Shown: piece after piece, positions 22,751 to 35,479 of the stretch
How positions within the stretch are numbered: the stretch's first letter is position 1
Layout: each line of letters opens with the position of its first letter
Assembly (NCBI RefSeq): GCF_003843835.1
Contig: NZ_RKQL01000001.1
Span: forward strand, 620,001 to 684,000
DNA: 64,000 bases
Source: Tibeticola sediminis
Lineage (GTDB): Bacteria > Pseudomonadota > Gammaproteobacteria > Burkholderiales > Burkholderiaceae_C
Direction of reading: 5' to 3'
Translations under genes and position numbers: made by a program
Notes under the pieces: model-generated
Seen by the model: only the letters and a program-made list of their open reading frames with translations
Told to the model about the DNA's origin: nothing
Databases searched by the model: none

Positions 22751-23126
22751 TGGTGGAGCTGGCGGGATTTGAACCCGCGTCCGCGAACCTTCCTCGTGCA
22801 GATCTACATGTTTAGCGCTCTGATTTGGATCTCGCTGTTCCGGTCGCGCAGGCGCACGCTACCGGAACCGCCAGCACCCTTGAATCTCGCTTGCCTCCAA
22901 GGTGCCCGGAGTCAAGCCAGCCGATGTGCATTCCCTCGCAGCCTGGACAGCTTGCGCTGCCCTTGCCCAGCCCGTCGGCAGACTGTTGCGAGGCTCACCG
23001 GTGTTTAAGCGGCGAGTGCGAAACGTTCGTCGTTTGCAGTTACTTTGTTTCAGTCGGTTTTACGAGCAAACTGAGCTCGACATGCACCGCGACGATTCCA
23101 ACCCGCGTCGAAACCAATGCAGCCCC
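22751..23126 (-). ncRNA. ssrA: Transfer-messenger RNA (tmRNA)
   Basis: About 376 nt. The 5' end GGGGCTG pairs with CAGCTCC at the 3' end to form the tRNA-Ala-like acceptor stem, followed by ACCA, so CCA is encoded. The T-arm sequence GGTTCAAATCC lies just before it. The tag reading frame (complement of 23005-23037) is GCA AAC GAC GAA CGT TTC GCA CTC GCC GCT TAA, giving the degradation tag ANDERFALAA after the tmRNA-borne alanine. tmRNA with SmpB rescues stalled ribosomes and marks the nascent chain for ClpXP. The gene is one-piece, with its terminator directly downstream. Confidence 0.97.
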
Positions 23127-23134
23127 AGCGCCCG

Positions 23135-23161
23135 ATATTACGCCAATTGCAAAATTTTCAA
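23135..23161 (-). promoter_or_regulatory. Putative sigma-70 promoter of ssrA
   Basis: On the minus strand TTGAAA (complement of 23156-23161) and TAATAT (complement of 23135-23140) are separated by 15 bp; the -10 box is followed by 8 bases and then the mature 5' G. The TAA stop of gph lies inside the -10 box. The spacer is short for sigma-70, but the distance to the RNA start is right. Confidence 0.6.
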
Positions 23162-23818
23162 GAACTGGGTCGGAGAATCGATGACGGCGTCGGCCGCCCA
23201 GCCCGCTGGATCCCCACCGTCGCCCAGGTACCCATAGCAAGCGGCAACGGTCCTCATGCCCGCTGCACGCCCCGCCAGGATGTCGCGCTCGTCGTCGCCA
23301 ACGTAAACGCAGGCGCCGGGCTCGAGTCGGAGGCGCCGGGCGGCCTCGAGCAATGGCTCCGGGTGGGGCTTGGTGTAGGGCGTGGTATCGCCCGAGACGA
23401 GCACCGACGCACCCGTAAGCTCGGGGATCCGCTCCAGCAGTGGCTGGCTGAAGCGAGCGATCTTGTTCGTCACGATGCCCCAAGGGATGTCCCGCCGCCG
23501 GAGTTCCTGGAGCAAGGCAGCCACACCGTCGAAGGCTCGGGTCGCCCGCGTCATCCGGTCTTCGTACAGACGGAAGAACGCCTCGCGCAACGCGGGAAAC
23601 TCCGGGTCCTCGGATTGAACCCCCAGCGCGACTCCGATCAAGCCCCGCGCACCGGCGCCTGCCACGGCACGGTAGCGATCGAACGGCAAGCTGGGCAGGC
23701 CGCGCGCGGTGCGCAGCGCATCAGCGGCGGCAGCGAGATCCGGCGCACTGTCGATCAGTGTGCCGTCCAGATCGAATAAAACGGCGCGAAAGCCGCTGGC
23801 AGAAAGGACGGGCGTCAT
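23138..23818 (-). CDS. gph: Phosphoglycolate phosphatase (HAD superfamily)
   Basis: A 226-residue HAD hydrolase. The nucleophile motif is FDLDGTLIDS (Asp16, Asp18), motif II is VLVSGDTTPYTKPHPEP with the catalytic Lys, and motif III is VGDDERDILAGRAAGM. The cap and the gene order ubiG-gph match the phosphoglycolate phosphatase or Gph family, which removes 2-phosphoglycolate from DNA repair and oxygenase side reactions. The ATG at 23818 overlaps the ubiG stop by 4 bases. Its 3' end carries the ssrA promoter. Confidence 0.92.
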   Translation of the reverse strand: MTPVLSASGFRAVLFDLDGTLIDSAPDLAAAADALRTARGLPSLPFDRYRAVAGAGARGLIGVALGVQSEDPEFPALREAFFRLYEDRMTRATRAFDGVAALLQELRRRDIPWGIVTNKIARFSQPLLERIPELTGASVLVSGDTTPYTKPHPEPLLEAARRLRLEPGACVYVGDDERDILAGRAAGMRTVAACYGYLGDGGDPAGWAADAVIDSPTQFLKILQLA

Positions 23819-24549
23819 GCGCGGGTTTCCGCCTGCGTGGGGCGACGCGCCGCGAGCAAATAGTTCACGCTCGGGTCCGAGCTCAATTTCGCGCGCCGGG
23901 TCCACGGGTTGTATTGCAGGCCGTCGATGGACACCAGTTCCAGCCCGGACTGCCGCACCCACTCCGCAAGCTCGGCCGGCCGCAGCAAGCGCGCATACTC
24001 GTGCGTGCCGCGCGGCACCAGATCCAGCACATACTCCGCCGCGACGATAGCCAGCGCGAAAGCCTTCGCGCTGCGGTTGATCGTCGAAAAAAACACCCAA
24101 CCGCCCGGACGCGTCAAAGCCGCACAGGCACGCACGACGGACGCAGGGTCCGGAACGTGCTCGAGCATTTCAAGGCAGCTGACCGCGTCATACAGCCCCG
24201 GCTGCTCGGCCGCAAGCGCTTCGACGGCCACCTGTCGGTAGGCCACATTGGCCAGGCCGGCTTCCAAGGCATGGAGCCGGGCGACGCGCAGCGAACGCTC
24301 GGCCATGTCGATGCCCAGTACCTGCGCGCCCTTCCGTGCCATAGCCTCCGCAAGCAGGCCCCCGCCACAGCCGACATCGAGCACGCGCTGCTGGGACAAC
24401 GGGCCCGTGTAGCGTTCGATCCAGGCCAGACGTGTCGGGTTGATCTCGTGCAGCGTCCGGAACGGCCCCAACGGGTCCCACCACTGGTGGGCGAGATCCC
24501 CAAACTTTGCCAGCTCCGCGGGGTCGATGTTGGTTTCGGTTGTGGTCAT
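23815..24549 (-). CDS. ubiG: Ubiquinone biosynthesis O-methyltransferase UbiG
   Basis: A 244-residue SAM-dependent methyltransferase that performs both O-methylations in ubiquinone synthesis. The N-terminal family signature FGDLAHQWWDPLGPFRTLHEIN and the SAM-binding motif DVGCGGG (58-64) are clear, and EMLEHVPDP follows. The start is taken at ATG 24549 (MTTTETNIDP); an in-frame ATG at 24564 adds five residues. It overlaps gph by four bases (ATGA), so the pair is translationally coupled. The upstream ompA gene is separated by a terminator. Confidence 0.94.
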   Translation of the reverse strand: MTTTETNIDPAELAKFGDLAHQWWDPLGPFRTLHEINPTRLAWIERYTGPLSQQRVLDVGCGGGLLAEAMARKGAQVLGIDMAERSLRVARLHALEAGLANVAYRQVAVEALAAEQPGLYDAVSCLEMLEHVPDPASVVRACAALTRPGGWVFFSTINRSAKAFALAIVAAEYVLDLVPRGTHEYARLLRPAELAEWVRQSGLELVSIDGLQYNPWTRRAKLSSDPSVNYLLAARRPTQAETRA

Positions 24550-24594
24550 AAGCAAATTGTCCATGAGCCAGCGGCAGGACCGCTGATCAGACGC

Positions 24595-24627
24595 AAAAAA
24601 GCCCCGCGGCTTAAGGCCTGCGGGGCT
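24595..24627 (-). terminator. Rho-independent terminator of ompA
   Basis: Stem AGCCCCGC (24600-24607) / GCGGGGCT (24620-24627) followed on the minus strand by six T (complement of 24595-24600). It lies 35 bp after the ompA stop and before ubiG. Confidence 0.88.
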
Positions 24628-24661
24628 GGGTGCAGCGCTGCCCGAGGGCAGACGCTGTTCA

Positions 24662-25321
24662 TCACTTGCCGGAGCGGGTGCCCACGACTTCGATCTCGAC
24701 GCGACGGTTCTTCGCGCGACCTTCCTTGGTCTTGTTGCTGGCGATGGGCTGTTTTTCACCCTTGCCTTCGGTGTAGATACGGTTCTTCTCGATGCCCTTG
24801 GACACGAGGTAGGCCTTGACGGCTTCCGCACGGCGCACCGACAGCTTCTGGTTGTACGCGTCGGAACCGATGGAGTCGGTGTGACCAACGGCGATCACGA
24901 CTTCCAGGTTGATACCTTTGATCTTGTCGACGAGGTCGTTGAGCTTGGCTTTGCCTTCCGGCTTCAGGACGGCTTTGTCGAAATCAAAGAATACGTCCGC
25001 AGCGTACGTGACCTTCGAAGCCACGACCGGAGCCGGAGCGGGCGCCGGGGCCGGGGCCGGGGCCGGAGCCGGAGCAGGCGCCGGAGCCGCCGCCGGTGCC
25101 GGTGCCGGAGCGGGCGCCGGAGCGGGCTTGATCGCGCCGTCGCAGTCGGCAGCCGCTGTTGCGGGCGTCCAGAAGTTGTTGCGCCAGCAGAGTTCGTTGC
25201 TTCCGTTCTTCCAAACCAGCTCAGAGCTGCCGTTGCGCCAGTTGTCGATCGACTGTGCGCCAGCCGCAGAAGCCACAGCGATGGAGGCAAAAAGCATTGC
25301 CACTTTGTTCAAATTTTTCAT
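24662..25321 (-). CDS. ompA: OmpA family outer-membrane protein with Ala-Pro linker
   Basis: A 219-residue protein: signal peptide (1-23), a short N-terminal region with WRNGSSELVWKNGSNELCWRN repeats, an Ala-Pro linker of about 35 residues, and a C-terminal OmpA peptidoglycan-binding domain (about 105-215) with FFDFDKAVLKPEG and GHTDSIGSDAYNQ motifs and paired Arg residues. It lacks a full beta-barrel, so it is probably a peptidoglycan-anchored envelope protein of the type abundant in Burkholderiales rather than a pore. A strong GAGGAG ribosome-binding site stands before the ATG, and a strong terminator follows, as expected for high expression. Confidence 0.92.
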   Translation of the reverse strand: MKNLNKVAMLFASIAVASAAGAQSIDNWRNGSSELVWKNGSNELCWRNNFWTPATAAADCDGAIKPAPAPAPAPAPAAAPAPAPAPAPAPAPAPAPAPVVASKVTYAADVFFDFDKAVLKPEGKAKLNDLVDKIKGINLEVVIAVGHTDSIGSDAYNQKLSVRRAEAVKAYLVSKGIEKNRIYTEGKGEKQPIASNKTKEGRAKNRRVEIEVVGTRSGK

Positions 25322-25664
25322 GGTTCTCCTCAGAGAAAAGTTGGGCAGCGTCGCTGCAATTCGAGGCGGACGGCAAGCACCAGATCCACGCCCACCGTTG
25401 CTCTGATTCTGCCACAGCCCATTCATCGCATGCCAGCCATTGCAGAGCAAGGCGGCTTTGCGGCGCCGTGGAAATGCACAAATCCGTTGCCACAAAGCAA
25501 CGCCGGGCGGACTCTGACGACCGACCTCTGTATGCCGAGTCGCCTTCTTTGCGGGCGGCTGTCCGCATTGCGATCCCGAGCGACACCGAGTGCAAGCGCG
25601 GTGCCAGCAGCCGGGCGCTCACCGGCCGTCCCCTAAAATGGAACGAACTCTCTCTTGCCCGCCC
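25322..25664. other. Divergent regulatory region between ompA and gyrA
   Basis: 343 bp without a gene. It includes the ompA ribosome-binding site (complement of about 25325-25331) and a gyrA -10 candidate at 25634. No other feature is recognised. Confidence 0.5.
25634..25639 (+). promoter_or_regulatory. Possible -10 box of gyrA
   Basis: TAAAAT, 26 bp before the gyrA ATG. No good -35 hexamer is visible 16-18 bp upstream, which is common for supercoiling-sensitive gyrase promoters but leaves the call tentative. Confidence 0.45.
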
Positions 25665-28292
<2,628 letters not shown>

Positions 28293-28382
28293 AGGCGGCA
28301 CTCCGCGCCTGAGACTCCTTTTTTTATAGCAAAGAACGTATATTTCACGCCGGCAAAGCCCGGAATTGAAGCTAAATTGCTC

Positions 28383-29501
28383 ATGAGTCGCCCTTACAAC
28401 TTCTCCGCCGGCCCCGCCACCATGCCCGAGGAGGTGTTGGCGCAGGCCGCGGCCGAAATGCTCGACTGGCACGGCAGCGGTATGAGCGTGATGGAGATGA
28501 GCCATCGCGGCAAGGCGTTCATGAGCATTTGCGCGCAGGCCGAAGCTGACCTGCGCGAGCTGCTCGCGGTGCCAGAGCACTTTCGCATCCTGTTCATGCA
28601 GGGCGGTGGCTTGGCGGAAAACGCCATCGTGCCGATGAACCTCTCGCGCGGCGGCACGGTCGATTTCGTCGTCACCGGCGCCTGGAGCCAGAAGTCGCAC
28701 CAGGAAGCGCAGAAATACTGCCACGCCCAGCTCGCGGCCAGCAGCGCCGACAGCGGCTTCACCACCCTGCCCGACCCCGCCAGCTGGCGCCTGAGCCGCG
28801 GCGCGAGCTACCTACACCTGTGCAGCAACGAAACCATCCACGGTGTCGAATTCCACGAGCTGCCTGACCTGCGCGCCCTTGGCAGCGACGCGCCGCTGGT
28901 GATCGACTTTTCCTCGCATGTGCTCTCGCGGCCGATCGACTGGCAGCGGGTGGGATTGGCCTTTGGCGGCGCGCAGAAGAACATCGGCCCGGCCGGGCTC
29001 ACGCTCGTCATCGTGCGCGAAGACCTGCTGGGACATGCTTTGGCGATCTGCCCGAGCGCCTTCGACTATCGCACCGTAGCCGACAATGGCTCGATGTTCA
29101 ACACGCCGCCGACCTACGCCATCTACGTCGCGGGCCTGACCTTCCAGTGGATCCAGCGCCAGCGCGAGGGTGATGCGCGTGGCGTCGCCGCCATGGAGCA
29201 GCGCGCCATCGCCCGCTCGCAGTTGCTCTACGACGCGATCGACCGCTCCGAGGTGTTCTACAACCCCGTCGATCGCGCGCATCGCTCGCGCATGAACGTG
29301 CCCTTCTTCTTGCGCGAGCCCGGTCCCGATGGCGCCGCCTACGCGCGTTTCCTGGCCGGGGCCGAGGCCCGGGGGCTGTTGCAGCTCAAGGGCCACAAAT
29401 CGGTCGGCGGGCTGCGCGCCAGCCTTTACAACGCCATGCCGCTGGCCGGTGTGCAGGCCTTGGTGGACTGGATGCGCGAATTCGAGCGCACTCAAGCCTG
29501 A
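28383..29501 (+). CDS. serC: Phosphoserine aminotransferase
   Basis: A 372-residue PLP enzyme that converts 3-phosphohydroxypyruvate to phosphoserine (serine pathway) and acts in pyridoxal phosphate synthesis. The PLP-binding lysine is Lys199 in [12 protein letters not shown]. The ATG at 28383 gives the canonical start [15 protein letters not shown]; a TTG two codons earlier is also open. It heads the aromatic amino acid block serC-pheA-tyrA-aroA/cmk. A TAAATT hexamer just before the start is too close to serve as -10, so transcription probably starts further upstream or reads through from gyrA. Confidence 0.97.
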   Translation: MSRPYNFSAGPATMPEEVLAQAAAEMLDWHGSGMSVMEMSHRGKAFMSICAQAEADLRELLAVPEHFRILFMQGGGLAENAIVPMNLSRGGTVDFVVTGAWSQKSHQEAQKYCHAQLAASSADSGFTTLPDPASWRLSRGASYLHLCSNETIHGVEFHELPDLRALGSDAPLVIDFSSHVLSRPIDWQRVGLAFGGAQKNIGPAGLTLVIVREDLLGHALAICPSAFDYRTVADNGSMFNTPPTYAIYVAGLTFQWIQRQREGDARGVAAMEQRAIARSQLLYDAIDRSEVFYNPVDRAHRSRMNVPFFLREPGPDGAAYARFLAGAEARGLLQLKGHKSVGGLRASLYNAMPLAGVQALVDWMREFERTQA

Positions 29502-29524
29502 ACGTCGCCACAAGACCCCTCTCC

Positions 29525-30628
29525 ATGGCTCAAACCCCCATCCAGTCCGAAGCGCTCGCGGCCCTGCGGCAGCAGATCGACGCGATCGACCAGCAGCTGC
29601 TCGACCTGCTCAACCAGCGCGCCCGGGTCGCCGAACAAGTCGGTGAAATCAAGCGTGCCGAAGGCTCGCCGTTCTTCCGGCCCGACCGGGTCGCCCAGGT
29701 GATCGCCAAGGTCCAGGCGGCCAACCCCGGGCCGCTGCTCAATCAGCATGTGGCTGCGATCTGGCGCGAAATCATGTCGGCCTGCCTGGCGCTCGAGACG
29801 CCGCAGCGCGTCGCCGTGCTGGGCCCCGAGGGCACCTTCACCGAACAGGCCGCCATCGAGTATTTCGGCAGCGCGGCCAACCTGATTTACTGCTCGAGCT
29901 TCGACGAGGTGTTCCACGCCACCGCTGCGGGCACCGCACAGTTCGGCGTCGTGGGCATGGAGAACTCGACCGAAGGCGTGGTGGCGCGCTCGCTCGACCT
30001 GTTCCTGCGCTCGCCCGTACACATCGTTGGGGAAATCAGTCTCTTGGTGCGGCACAACCTGCTGCGCCAAGTCAATTCGCTCGACGGCATCGAGGTCGTG
30101 CTGGCGCATCCACAGGCCTTGGCTCAGTGCCAGAACTGGCTCAGCCAGCATCTGCCGCATGCCGAGCGCCGCGCCGTCTCGAGCAACGCCGAGGGCGCAC
30201 GACTGGCAGCCGAAAACCCGGCCTACGCCGCCCTGGCCAGCGAACGCGCCGCAGGCCAGTTCGCGCTGCACATCGTCGCGCACGCGATTCAGGACGAGGC
30301 CTACAACCGCACCCGCTTTGCCATCATCTGCCTGCCGCAAACCATGGCCATGCCGCCCGCGAGCGGCAAGGACTGCACAAGCCTGATCGTCTCGGTCCCG
30401 AACCGCCCCGGCGCGGTGCACGACCTGCTCGTGCCCCTCAAGAAGCACGGCGTCTCGATGACGCGCTTCGAGTCGCGTCCGGCCAAGTCCGGGCAGTGGG
30501 AGTATTACTTCTACATCGACCTCGCCGGCCATCCGAGCGAGCCGCATGTCGCCCGAGCCTTGGAGGAACTCCAAAGCCTCTGCGCCTTCTACAAAATGCT
30601 GGGTGCTTACCCTGTCAGCGAAACCTGA
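29525..30628 (+). CDS. pheA: Bifunctional chorismate mutase / prephenate dehydratase (P-protein)
   Basis: A 367-residue enzyme that converts chorismate to prephenate and then phenylpyruvate. Domains in order: AroQ-type chorismate mutase (about 8-95, LRQQIDAIDQQLLDLLNQRA), prephenate dehydratase (about 96-280, with the catalytic TRF at 263-265), and an ACT regulatory domain (about 285-360, NRPGAVHDLL and the ESRP motif), so feedback inhibition by phenylalanine is expected. It lies 23 bp after serC and 5 bp before tyrA. Confidence 0.97.
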   Translation: MAQTPIQSEALAALRQQIDAIDQQLLDLLNQRARVAEQVGEIKRAEGSPFFRPDRVAQVIAKVQAANPGPLLNQHVAAIWREIMSACLALETPQRVAVLGPEGTFTEQAAIEYFGSAANLIYCSSFDEVFHATAAGTAQFGVVGMENSTEGVVARSLDLFLRSPVHIVGEISLLVRHNLLRQVNSLDGIEVVLAHPQALAQCQNWLSQHLPHAERRAVSSNAEGARLAAENPAYAALASERAAGQFALHIVAHAIQDEAYNRTRFAIICLPQTMAMPPASGKDCTSLIVSVPNRPGAVHDLLVPLKKHGVSMTRFESRPAKSGQWEYYFYIDLAGHPSEPHVARALEELQSLCAFYKMLGAYPVSET

Positions 30629-30633
30629 ACGCC

Positions 30634-31527
30634 ATGAGCCAGACCACCATGTTCGAACAGTTGGGCCTCATCGGCTGCGGCCTCATGGGCGGGTCTTTTG
30701 CGCTGGCGCTCAAGCGCGCCGGGCTGGTGCGGCGTGTGGTCGGCTACAGCAAGTCGCCCTCGACGACCGAGCGCGCGCGCCAGTTGGGCGTCATCGACGT
30801 CGAAGCCCCCTCCGCGCTGCTGGCCGTCTCGGGCGCAGATTTGGTGCTGATTGCCGTCCCCGTGGCGGCCACCGAGGCCACCCTGAAGGCCATCCGGCAC
30901 ATCCTCACGCCCGAGATGCTGATCATGGACGTGGGCTCGACCAAGGCCGGTGTCGTGCAGGCCGCGCGCGAGGTGCTGCGCGAGCAAGTCGGCAGCTTCG
31001 TGCCTGCGCATCCGATTGCCGGCCTCGAGCGCGGCGGCATCGAAAACGCCGACCCGGACCTCTACCGCGATCGTCAGGTCATCCTCACGCCGATCGAACG
31101 CACCCGTACCCATCAGCTTCAGCGCGCCCATGCCGTCTGGAAGGCCATAGGCTCGCACGTCAGTGAGATGTCACCCGACGCCCACGATGCCGCTTTTGCC
31201 GCTGTGAGCCACCTGCCGCATGTGCTGGCCTTTGCCTTGATGAACGGCATCTTGGGCCAGGCCCAGGCCGCGCAATTGCTGTCGCTCGGCGGGCCGGGGT
31301 TTCGGGATTTCACCCGCATTGCCGCCAGCGACCCCAAAGTCTGGCGCGACATTCTGCTGACCAACCGGAGCGAGTTGCTGCGCCAAGCGCAGGCCTTCCG
31401 CGGCGCCCTCGAAGCATTCGAGCAAGCCATCGCCGCCGGTGACGGAGAAACCCTCGAAAAGCTCATCGGCACGGCCAGCCAAGCCCGCGCCCACTGGCGC
31501 ATTAGCTCGGGCAAGCCGCATTTCTGA
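30634..31527 (+). CDS. tyrA: Prephenate dehydrogenase
   Basis: A 297-residue NAD(P)-dependent enzyme for the tyrosine branch; depending on substrate use it could equally be an arogenate/cyclohexadienyl dehydrogenase. The dinucleotide motif [11 protein letters not shown] (11-21) is at the N-terminus, and [14 protein letters not shown] and [11 protein letters not shown] mark the active-site regions. The ATG at 30634 is 5 bp after the pheA stop. No hisC gene intervenes between pheA and tyrA, unlike in many relatives. Confidence 0.95.
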   Translation: MSQTTMFEQLGLIGCGLMGGSFALALKRAGLVRRVVGYSKSPSTTERARQLGVIDVEAPSALLAVSGADLVLIAVPVAATEATLKAIRHILTPEMLIMDVGSTKAGVVQAAREVLREQVGSFVPAHPIAGLERGGIENADPDLYRDRQVILTPIERTRTHQLQRAHAVWKAIGSHVSEMSPDAHDAAFAAVSHLPHVLAFALMNGILGQAQAAQLLSLGGPGFRDFTRIAASDPKVWRDILLTNRSELLRQAQAFRGALEAFEQAIAAGDGETLEKLIGTASQARAHWRISSGKPHF

Positions 31528-31574
31528 CGGAGCGGGCCGCGAACCGTCGCCGGCCCCACCCGGATTCCACGCGC

Positions 31575-33593
31575 ATGTACACCACCGAATTTCTCGATCT
31601 TCCGCCCCTGCGCTCGGCCGGGGGCACGGTCCAACTGCCCGGCTCGAAGAGCATCTCGAACCGCGTCTTGCTGCTGGCTGCACTCAGCGCGGGTACCACC
31701 CGCATCCGCGACCTGCTCGACTCGGACGACACCCGGGTCATGCTCGACGCGCTGCGCACGCTCGGCTGCGGCGTCGAAGCCGAAGACGCACACACCGTCC
31801 GGGTGACTGGCCTCGGCGGGCAGGCGCCCCGCAGCCCGGCCAAGCTCTTCCTCGGCAACGCCGGAACGGCGATGCGCCCGCTCACCGCCGCGCTGGCTGT
31901 CCTGGGGGGCGACTTCGAACTCAGCGGTGTGCCGCGCATGCACGAGCGCCCGATCGCCGACCTCGTCGACGCGTTGCGCCAGATCGGCTGCAGCGTCGAA
32001 TATCTCGGCCAGGAGGGCTACCCCCCCTTGCGGATCGGCCGGCCACGCGCGCGCCAGGTGCAGCAACCCATCCGCGTGCGCGGGGACGTCTCGAGCCAGT
32101 TCCTGACCGCGCTGCTCCTCGCAGCCCCCCTGCTGAGCACCGAGGGCGACGTGGTGTTCGAGGTCACCGGCACGCTGATTTCACGCCCCTACATCGAAAT
32201 CACTCTGAACCTGCTCGAGCGTTTCGGCGTGCAGGTACGGCGCGAAGGCTGGTCGCGCTTCACCGTGCCCGCGGCGAGCGCCTACCGCACGCCGGGCGAA
32301 ATTCACGTCGAAGCCGACGCGTCGTCGGCCTCGTACTTCATCGCCTTGGGCGCGATCGCTGCGACGGCCGAGCGGCCGGTCCATATCCAGGGCGTCGGTG
32401 CGGCCTCGATTCAGGGAGACATCCGCTTCGTCGACGCGGCACGCCTCATGGGCGCGCAGGTCGAGAGCGGGCCCAATGATCTGCGGGTGTCGCGCGGTGC
32501 GTGGCCGCTGCGCTCGATCGACCTCGACTGCATCGCCATTCCCGACGCCGCGATGACTTTGGCCGTGCTGGCGCTCTTTGCCGACGGCCACTCGACGTTG
32601 CGCAACATCGGCAGCTGGCGCGTGAAAGAGACCGACCGCATCGCGGCCATGGCTCAGGAACTGCGCCGGCTGGGCGCGCGCGTCGAAGAAGGCGCGGACC
32701 TGCTGCGCGTGCATCCCCTGGCTGAGGAGGCGTGGCGCGCGGCCTGCATCCGGACCTACGACGACCACCGCATGGCCATGTGCTTTTCGCTCGCCGCGTT
32801 CAACCCGGCCGCCCAGCCCGTGCGGATCCTCGATCCCAAGTGCGTCGCCAAGACCTTTCCGGATTATTTCGAAACGCTGTTCCAAGTCGTCGAGGCCCAA
32901 CCCGGCGCCATCCCGGTGCTGTGTATCGACGGGCCGACCGCCTCGGGCAAGGGCACGCTCGCAGCCGCCCTGGCCGAGCGCCTGGGCTACCACTGGCTCG
33001 ACTCGGGCGCGCTGTACCGACTCACCGCTCTGGCCGCACAGCGTGCGGGTCTGGCCGTCGAAGAAGCCCAGACGGAAGCGATCGCTGCGCTCGCACGCGC
33101 ACTGGACGTCGAATTTCAAGGCGAGCGTGTCTTGCTTCGGGGTGAGGATGTGAGCGCAGACCTGCGCACCGAGGCCATCGGCCGGGACGCGTCCAAAGTC
33201 GCCGCATGGCCGGCGGTGCGCGCCGCGCTGCTGCAGCTGCAACGCGACTTTCGCCGCCTTCCCGGTCTGGTCGCCGACGGACGCGACATGGGCACGGTCG
33301 TTTTCCCCGACGCAACGCTGAAGGTTTTTTTGACGGCCAGCGCCGAACAAAGGGCCGAGCGCCGTTATAAACAATTGATTTCCAAGGGCGTTTCGACTAC
33401 ACTAGATGCCGTTTTGGCCGACCTTCAGGCGCGGGACGCGCGGGACATGTCTCGCAGCGCCGCGCCCTTGAAGCCCGCCGACGACGCATTGCTGCTGGAC
33501 AACTCCACCCTCACGGTCGAGGCTTCGGTCGAACGGGTGTTGGCCTGGTGGCAAGAACGGTTGCCGTTTGGCGATTGCCTCGCGGCTTCCTGA
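31575..33593 (+). CDS. aroA-cmk: Bifunctional EPSP synthase / cytidylate kinase (AroA-Cmk fusion)
   Basis: A 672-residue fusion. Residues 1 to about 440 are 3-phosphoshikimate 1-carboxyvinyltransferase ([10 protein letters not shown] near the N-terminus, [10 protein letters not shown], and the late KETDRIAAM segment), the target of glyphosate and penultimate step of chorismate synthesis. From residue 446 ([16 protein letters not shown]) it is a CMP/dCMP kinase with an intact P-loop and the [12 protein letters not shown] motif. There is no stop or frameshift at the joint, and both halves look complete. Such fusions are known in Comamonadaceae-type genomes where aroA and cmk are otherwise adjacent. 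A terminator begins at the stop codon, separating it from rpsA. Confidence 0.96.
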   Translation: MYTTEFLDLPPLRSAGGTVQLPGSKSISNRVLLLAALSAGTTRIRDLLDSDDTRVMLDALRTLGCGVEAEDAHTVRVTGLGGQAPRSPAKLFLGNAGTAMRPLTAALAVLGGDFELSGVPRMHERPIADLVDALRQIGCSVEYLGQEGYPPLRIGRPRARQVQQPIRVRGDVSSQFLTALLLAAPLLSTEGDVVFEVTGTLISRPYIEITLNLLERFGVQVRREGWSRFTVPAASAYRTPGEIHVEADASSASYFIALGAIAATAERPVHIQGVGAASIQGDIRFVDAARLMGAQVESGPNDLRVSRGAWPLRSIDLDCIAIPDAAMTLAVLALFADGHSTLRNIGSWRVKETDRIAAMAQELRRLGARVEEGADLLRVHPLAEEAWRAACIRTYDDHRMAMCFSLAAFNPAAQPVRILDPKCVAKTFPDYFETLFQVVEAQPGAIPVLCIDGPTASGKGTLAAALAERLGYHWLDSGALYRLTALAAQRAGLAVEEAQTEAIAALARALDVEFQGERVLLRGEDVSADLRTEAIGRDASKVAAWPAVRAALLQLQRDFRRLPGLVADGRDMGTVVFPDATLKVFLTASAEQRAERRYKQLISKGVSTTLDAVLADLQARDARDMSRSAAPLKPADDALLLDNSTLTVEASVERVLAWWQERLPFGDCLAAS

Positions 33594-33619
33594 GCCGGCC
33601 TCCTGGGCTGGCTCTTTTT
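33592..33619 (+). terminator. Rho-independent terminator after aroA-cmk
   Basis: Stem GAGCCGGCC (33592-33600) / GGCTGGCTC (33606-33614, one G-U), five-base loop, then five T (33615-33619). It starts at the second base of the aroA-cmk stop codon and implies that rpsA has its own promoter in 33620-33769. Confidence 0.8.
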
Positions 33620-33769
33620 CCGGTCCACGTCATTCTCCTCGCGCGATGCGCACCGGTGGCGTGGTTTCTTCAACCCAACCGCGGGACCCTCCGCAAACAA
33701 CAGTCACGAACAGCCTTGCAAACGGGGCCTTTTGCTTCCGTAAAACCTGCTCGTGCATCAGGAAACTCC

Positions 33770-35464
33770 ATGTCTGAATCTTTTGCCGCCCTTTTCGAAG
33801 AATCCCTCAAGCGCACTGAAATGCGCCCGGGCGAAGTCATCACCGCCGAAGTCGTGCGCATCGAGCACAACTTCGTCGTCGTCAACGCCGGGCTGAAGTC
33901 CGAGGCGTATGTGCCCATCGAGGAATTCAAGAACGACAAGGGCGAACTCGAAGTCCAGGTCGGCGACTTCGTCTCGGTGGCCATCGTGGCCCCCGAAAAC
34001 GGCTACGGCGACACCGTCCTCAGCCGTGACACCGCCAAGCGCCTCGCTTCGTGGATGGCGCTCGAAAAAGCGCTCGAGACCGGCGAATTCGTCACCGGCA
34101 CGACCACGAGCAAGGTCAAGGGCGGCTTGACCGTGATGGTCAACGGCATCCGCGCCTTCCTGCCCGGCTCCCTCGTCGACACGCGTCCGGTCAAGGACCT
34201 CACGCCGTATGAGAACAAAACGATGGAGTTCAAGGTCATCAAGCTCGACCGCAAGCGCAACAACGTCGTGCTGTCGCGTCGCGCGGTGATCGAGGCTTCG
34301 ATGGGCGAAGAGCGCGCCAAGCTGATGGAGACCCTCAAGGAAGGTGCCATCGTTCAGGGCGTGGTCAAGAACATCACCGAATACGGTGCCTTCGTGGATC
34401 TCGGCGGCATCGACGGCCTGCTGCACATCACTGACATGGCCTGGCGCCGCGTGCGCCACCCGAGCGAGGTGGTTCAGCCGGGTCAGGAAATCACGGCCAA
34501 GATCCTCAAGTTCGACACCGAGAAGAACCGGGTCTCGCTGGGCCTCAAGCAGCTCGGCGACGACCCCTGGCATGGCGTTGCCCGCCGCTATCCGGCCGGC
34601 ACCCGCCTCTTCGGCAAGGTCACGAACATCGCCGACTACGGCGCGTTCGTCGAGCTCGAGCCCGGCATCGAAGGCCTGGTGCACGTCTCGGAAATGGACT
34701 GGACCAACAAGAACGTCGCGCCCAACAAACTGGTGTCGCTCGGCGACGAGGTCGAAGTCATGGTGCTCGACATCGACGAGGACAAGCGCCGCATCAGCCT
34801 GGGCATGAAGCAGTGCAAGGCCAACCCGTGGCAGGAATTCGCGCAAAACACCAAGCGCGGCGACCGTGTCAAGGGTCCGATCAAGTCGATCACCGACTTC
34901 GGCATCTTCATCGGCCTGGCCGCTGGCATCGACGGCCTGGTGCATCTGTCCGACCTGTCGTGGAACGAGCCGGGCGAAGTGGCCGTGCGCAACTACAAGA
35001 AGGGCCAGGAAGTCGAAGCGATCGTCCTCGGCGTAGATGTCGAGCGTGAGCGCATTTCGCTGGGCATCAAACAGCTCGACTCCGATCCGTTCACGACCTT
35101 CGTGTCGGTCAACGACAAGGGCTCGGTCGTGACGGGCAAGGTGAAGTCGGTGGACGCTCGCGGCGCCGAGATCGATCTGGGCCAGGACGTCGTGGGCTAC
35201 CTGCGCGCCAGCGAAATCTCGGCCGACCGTGTCGAGGACGCGCGCAACGTGCTCAAGGAAGGCGACGAAGTCACCGCCGTCATCACCAACATCGACCGCA
35301 AGACGCGCAACATCCAGCTCTCGATCAAGGCGAAGGACTTGGCCGAGCAGCAAGAAGCCATGCAGTCGCTCAGTCAGCAGTCGTCGCGCGAGAGCGCCGG
35401 CACGACCAACCTGGGCGCTTTGCTGCGCGCGAAGATGGAAAACGCCGGCAGCGACAAGAGCTGA
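33770..35464 (+). CDS. rpsA: 30S ribosomal protein S1
   Basis: A 564-residue protein with six S1 RNA-binding repeats. The first two are the 30S-docking type, the other four bind mRNA (repeated patterns such as [19 protein letters not shown] and [20 protein letters not shown]). S1 brings mRNA to the 30S subunit. The ATG at 33770 ([18 protein letters not shown]) follows CAGGAA and gives the usual start; the longer frame upstream is not conserved-looking. The 150-bp leader may contain autoregulatory structure as in E. coli. Two palindromic repeats separate it from ihfB. Confidence 0.97.
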   Translation: MSESFAALFEESLKRTEMRPGEVITAEVVRIEHNFVVVNAGLKSEAYVPIEEFKNDKGELEVQVGDFVSVAIVAPENGYGDTVLSRDTAKRLASWMALEKALETGEFVTGTTTSKVKGGLTVMVNGIRAFLPGSLVDTRPVKDLTPYENKTMEFKVIKLDRKRNNVVLSRRAVIEASMGEERAKLMETLKEGAIVQGVVKNITEYGAFVDLGGIDGLLHITDMAWRRVRHPSEVVQPGQEITAKILKFDTEKNRVSLGLKQLGDDPWHGVARRYPAGTRLFGKVTNIADYGAFVELEPGIEGLVHVSEMDWTNKNVAPNKLVSLGDEVEVMVLDIDEDKRRISLGMKQCKANPWQEFAQNTKRGDRVKGPIKSITDFGIFIGLAAGIDGLVHLSDLSWNEPGEVAVRNYKKGQEVEAIVLGVDVERERISLGIKQLDSDPFTTFVSVNDKGSVVTGKVKSVDARGAEIDLGQDVVGYLRASEISADRVEDARNVLKEGDEVTAVITNIDRKTRNIQLSIKAKDLAEQQEAMQSLSQQSSRESAGTTNLGALLRAKMENAGSDKS

Positions 35465-35479
35465 TGGGCCGCCCGCTAA

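Noticed and set aside
24909-25406. Plus-strand frame with a long Gly-Ala run
   Set aside because: This is the antisense reading of the OmpA Ala-Pro linker.
28293-28335. Weak hairpin followed by TTTTTTT after gyrA, considered a terminator
   Set aside because: The only stems are short (GGCG/CGCC, AAAGG/CCTTT) and the T-run is badly placed; serC may be read through.
28371-28382. TAAATT just before serC considered a -10 box
   Set aside because: It is only four bases from the start codon and has no -35 partner.
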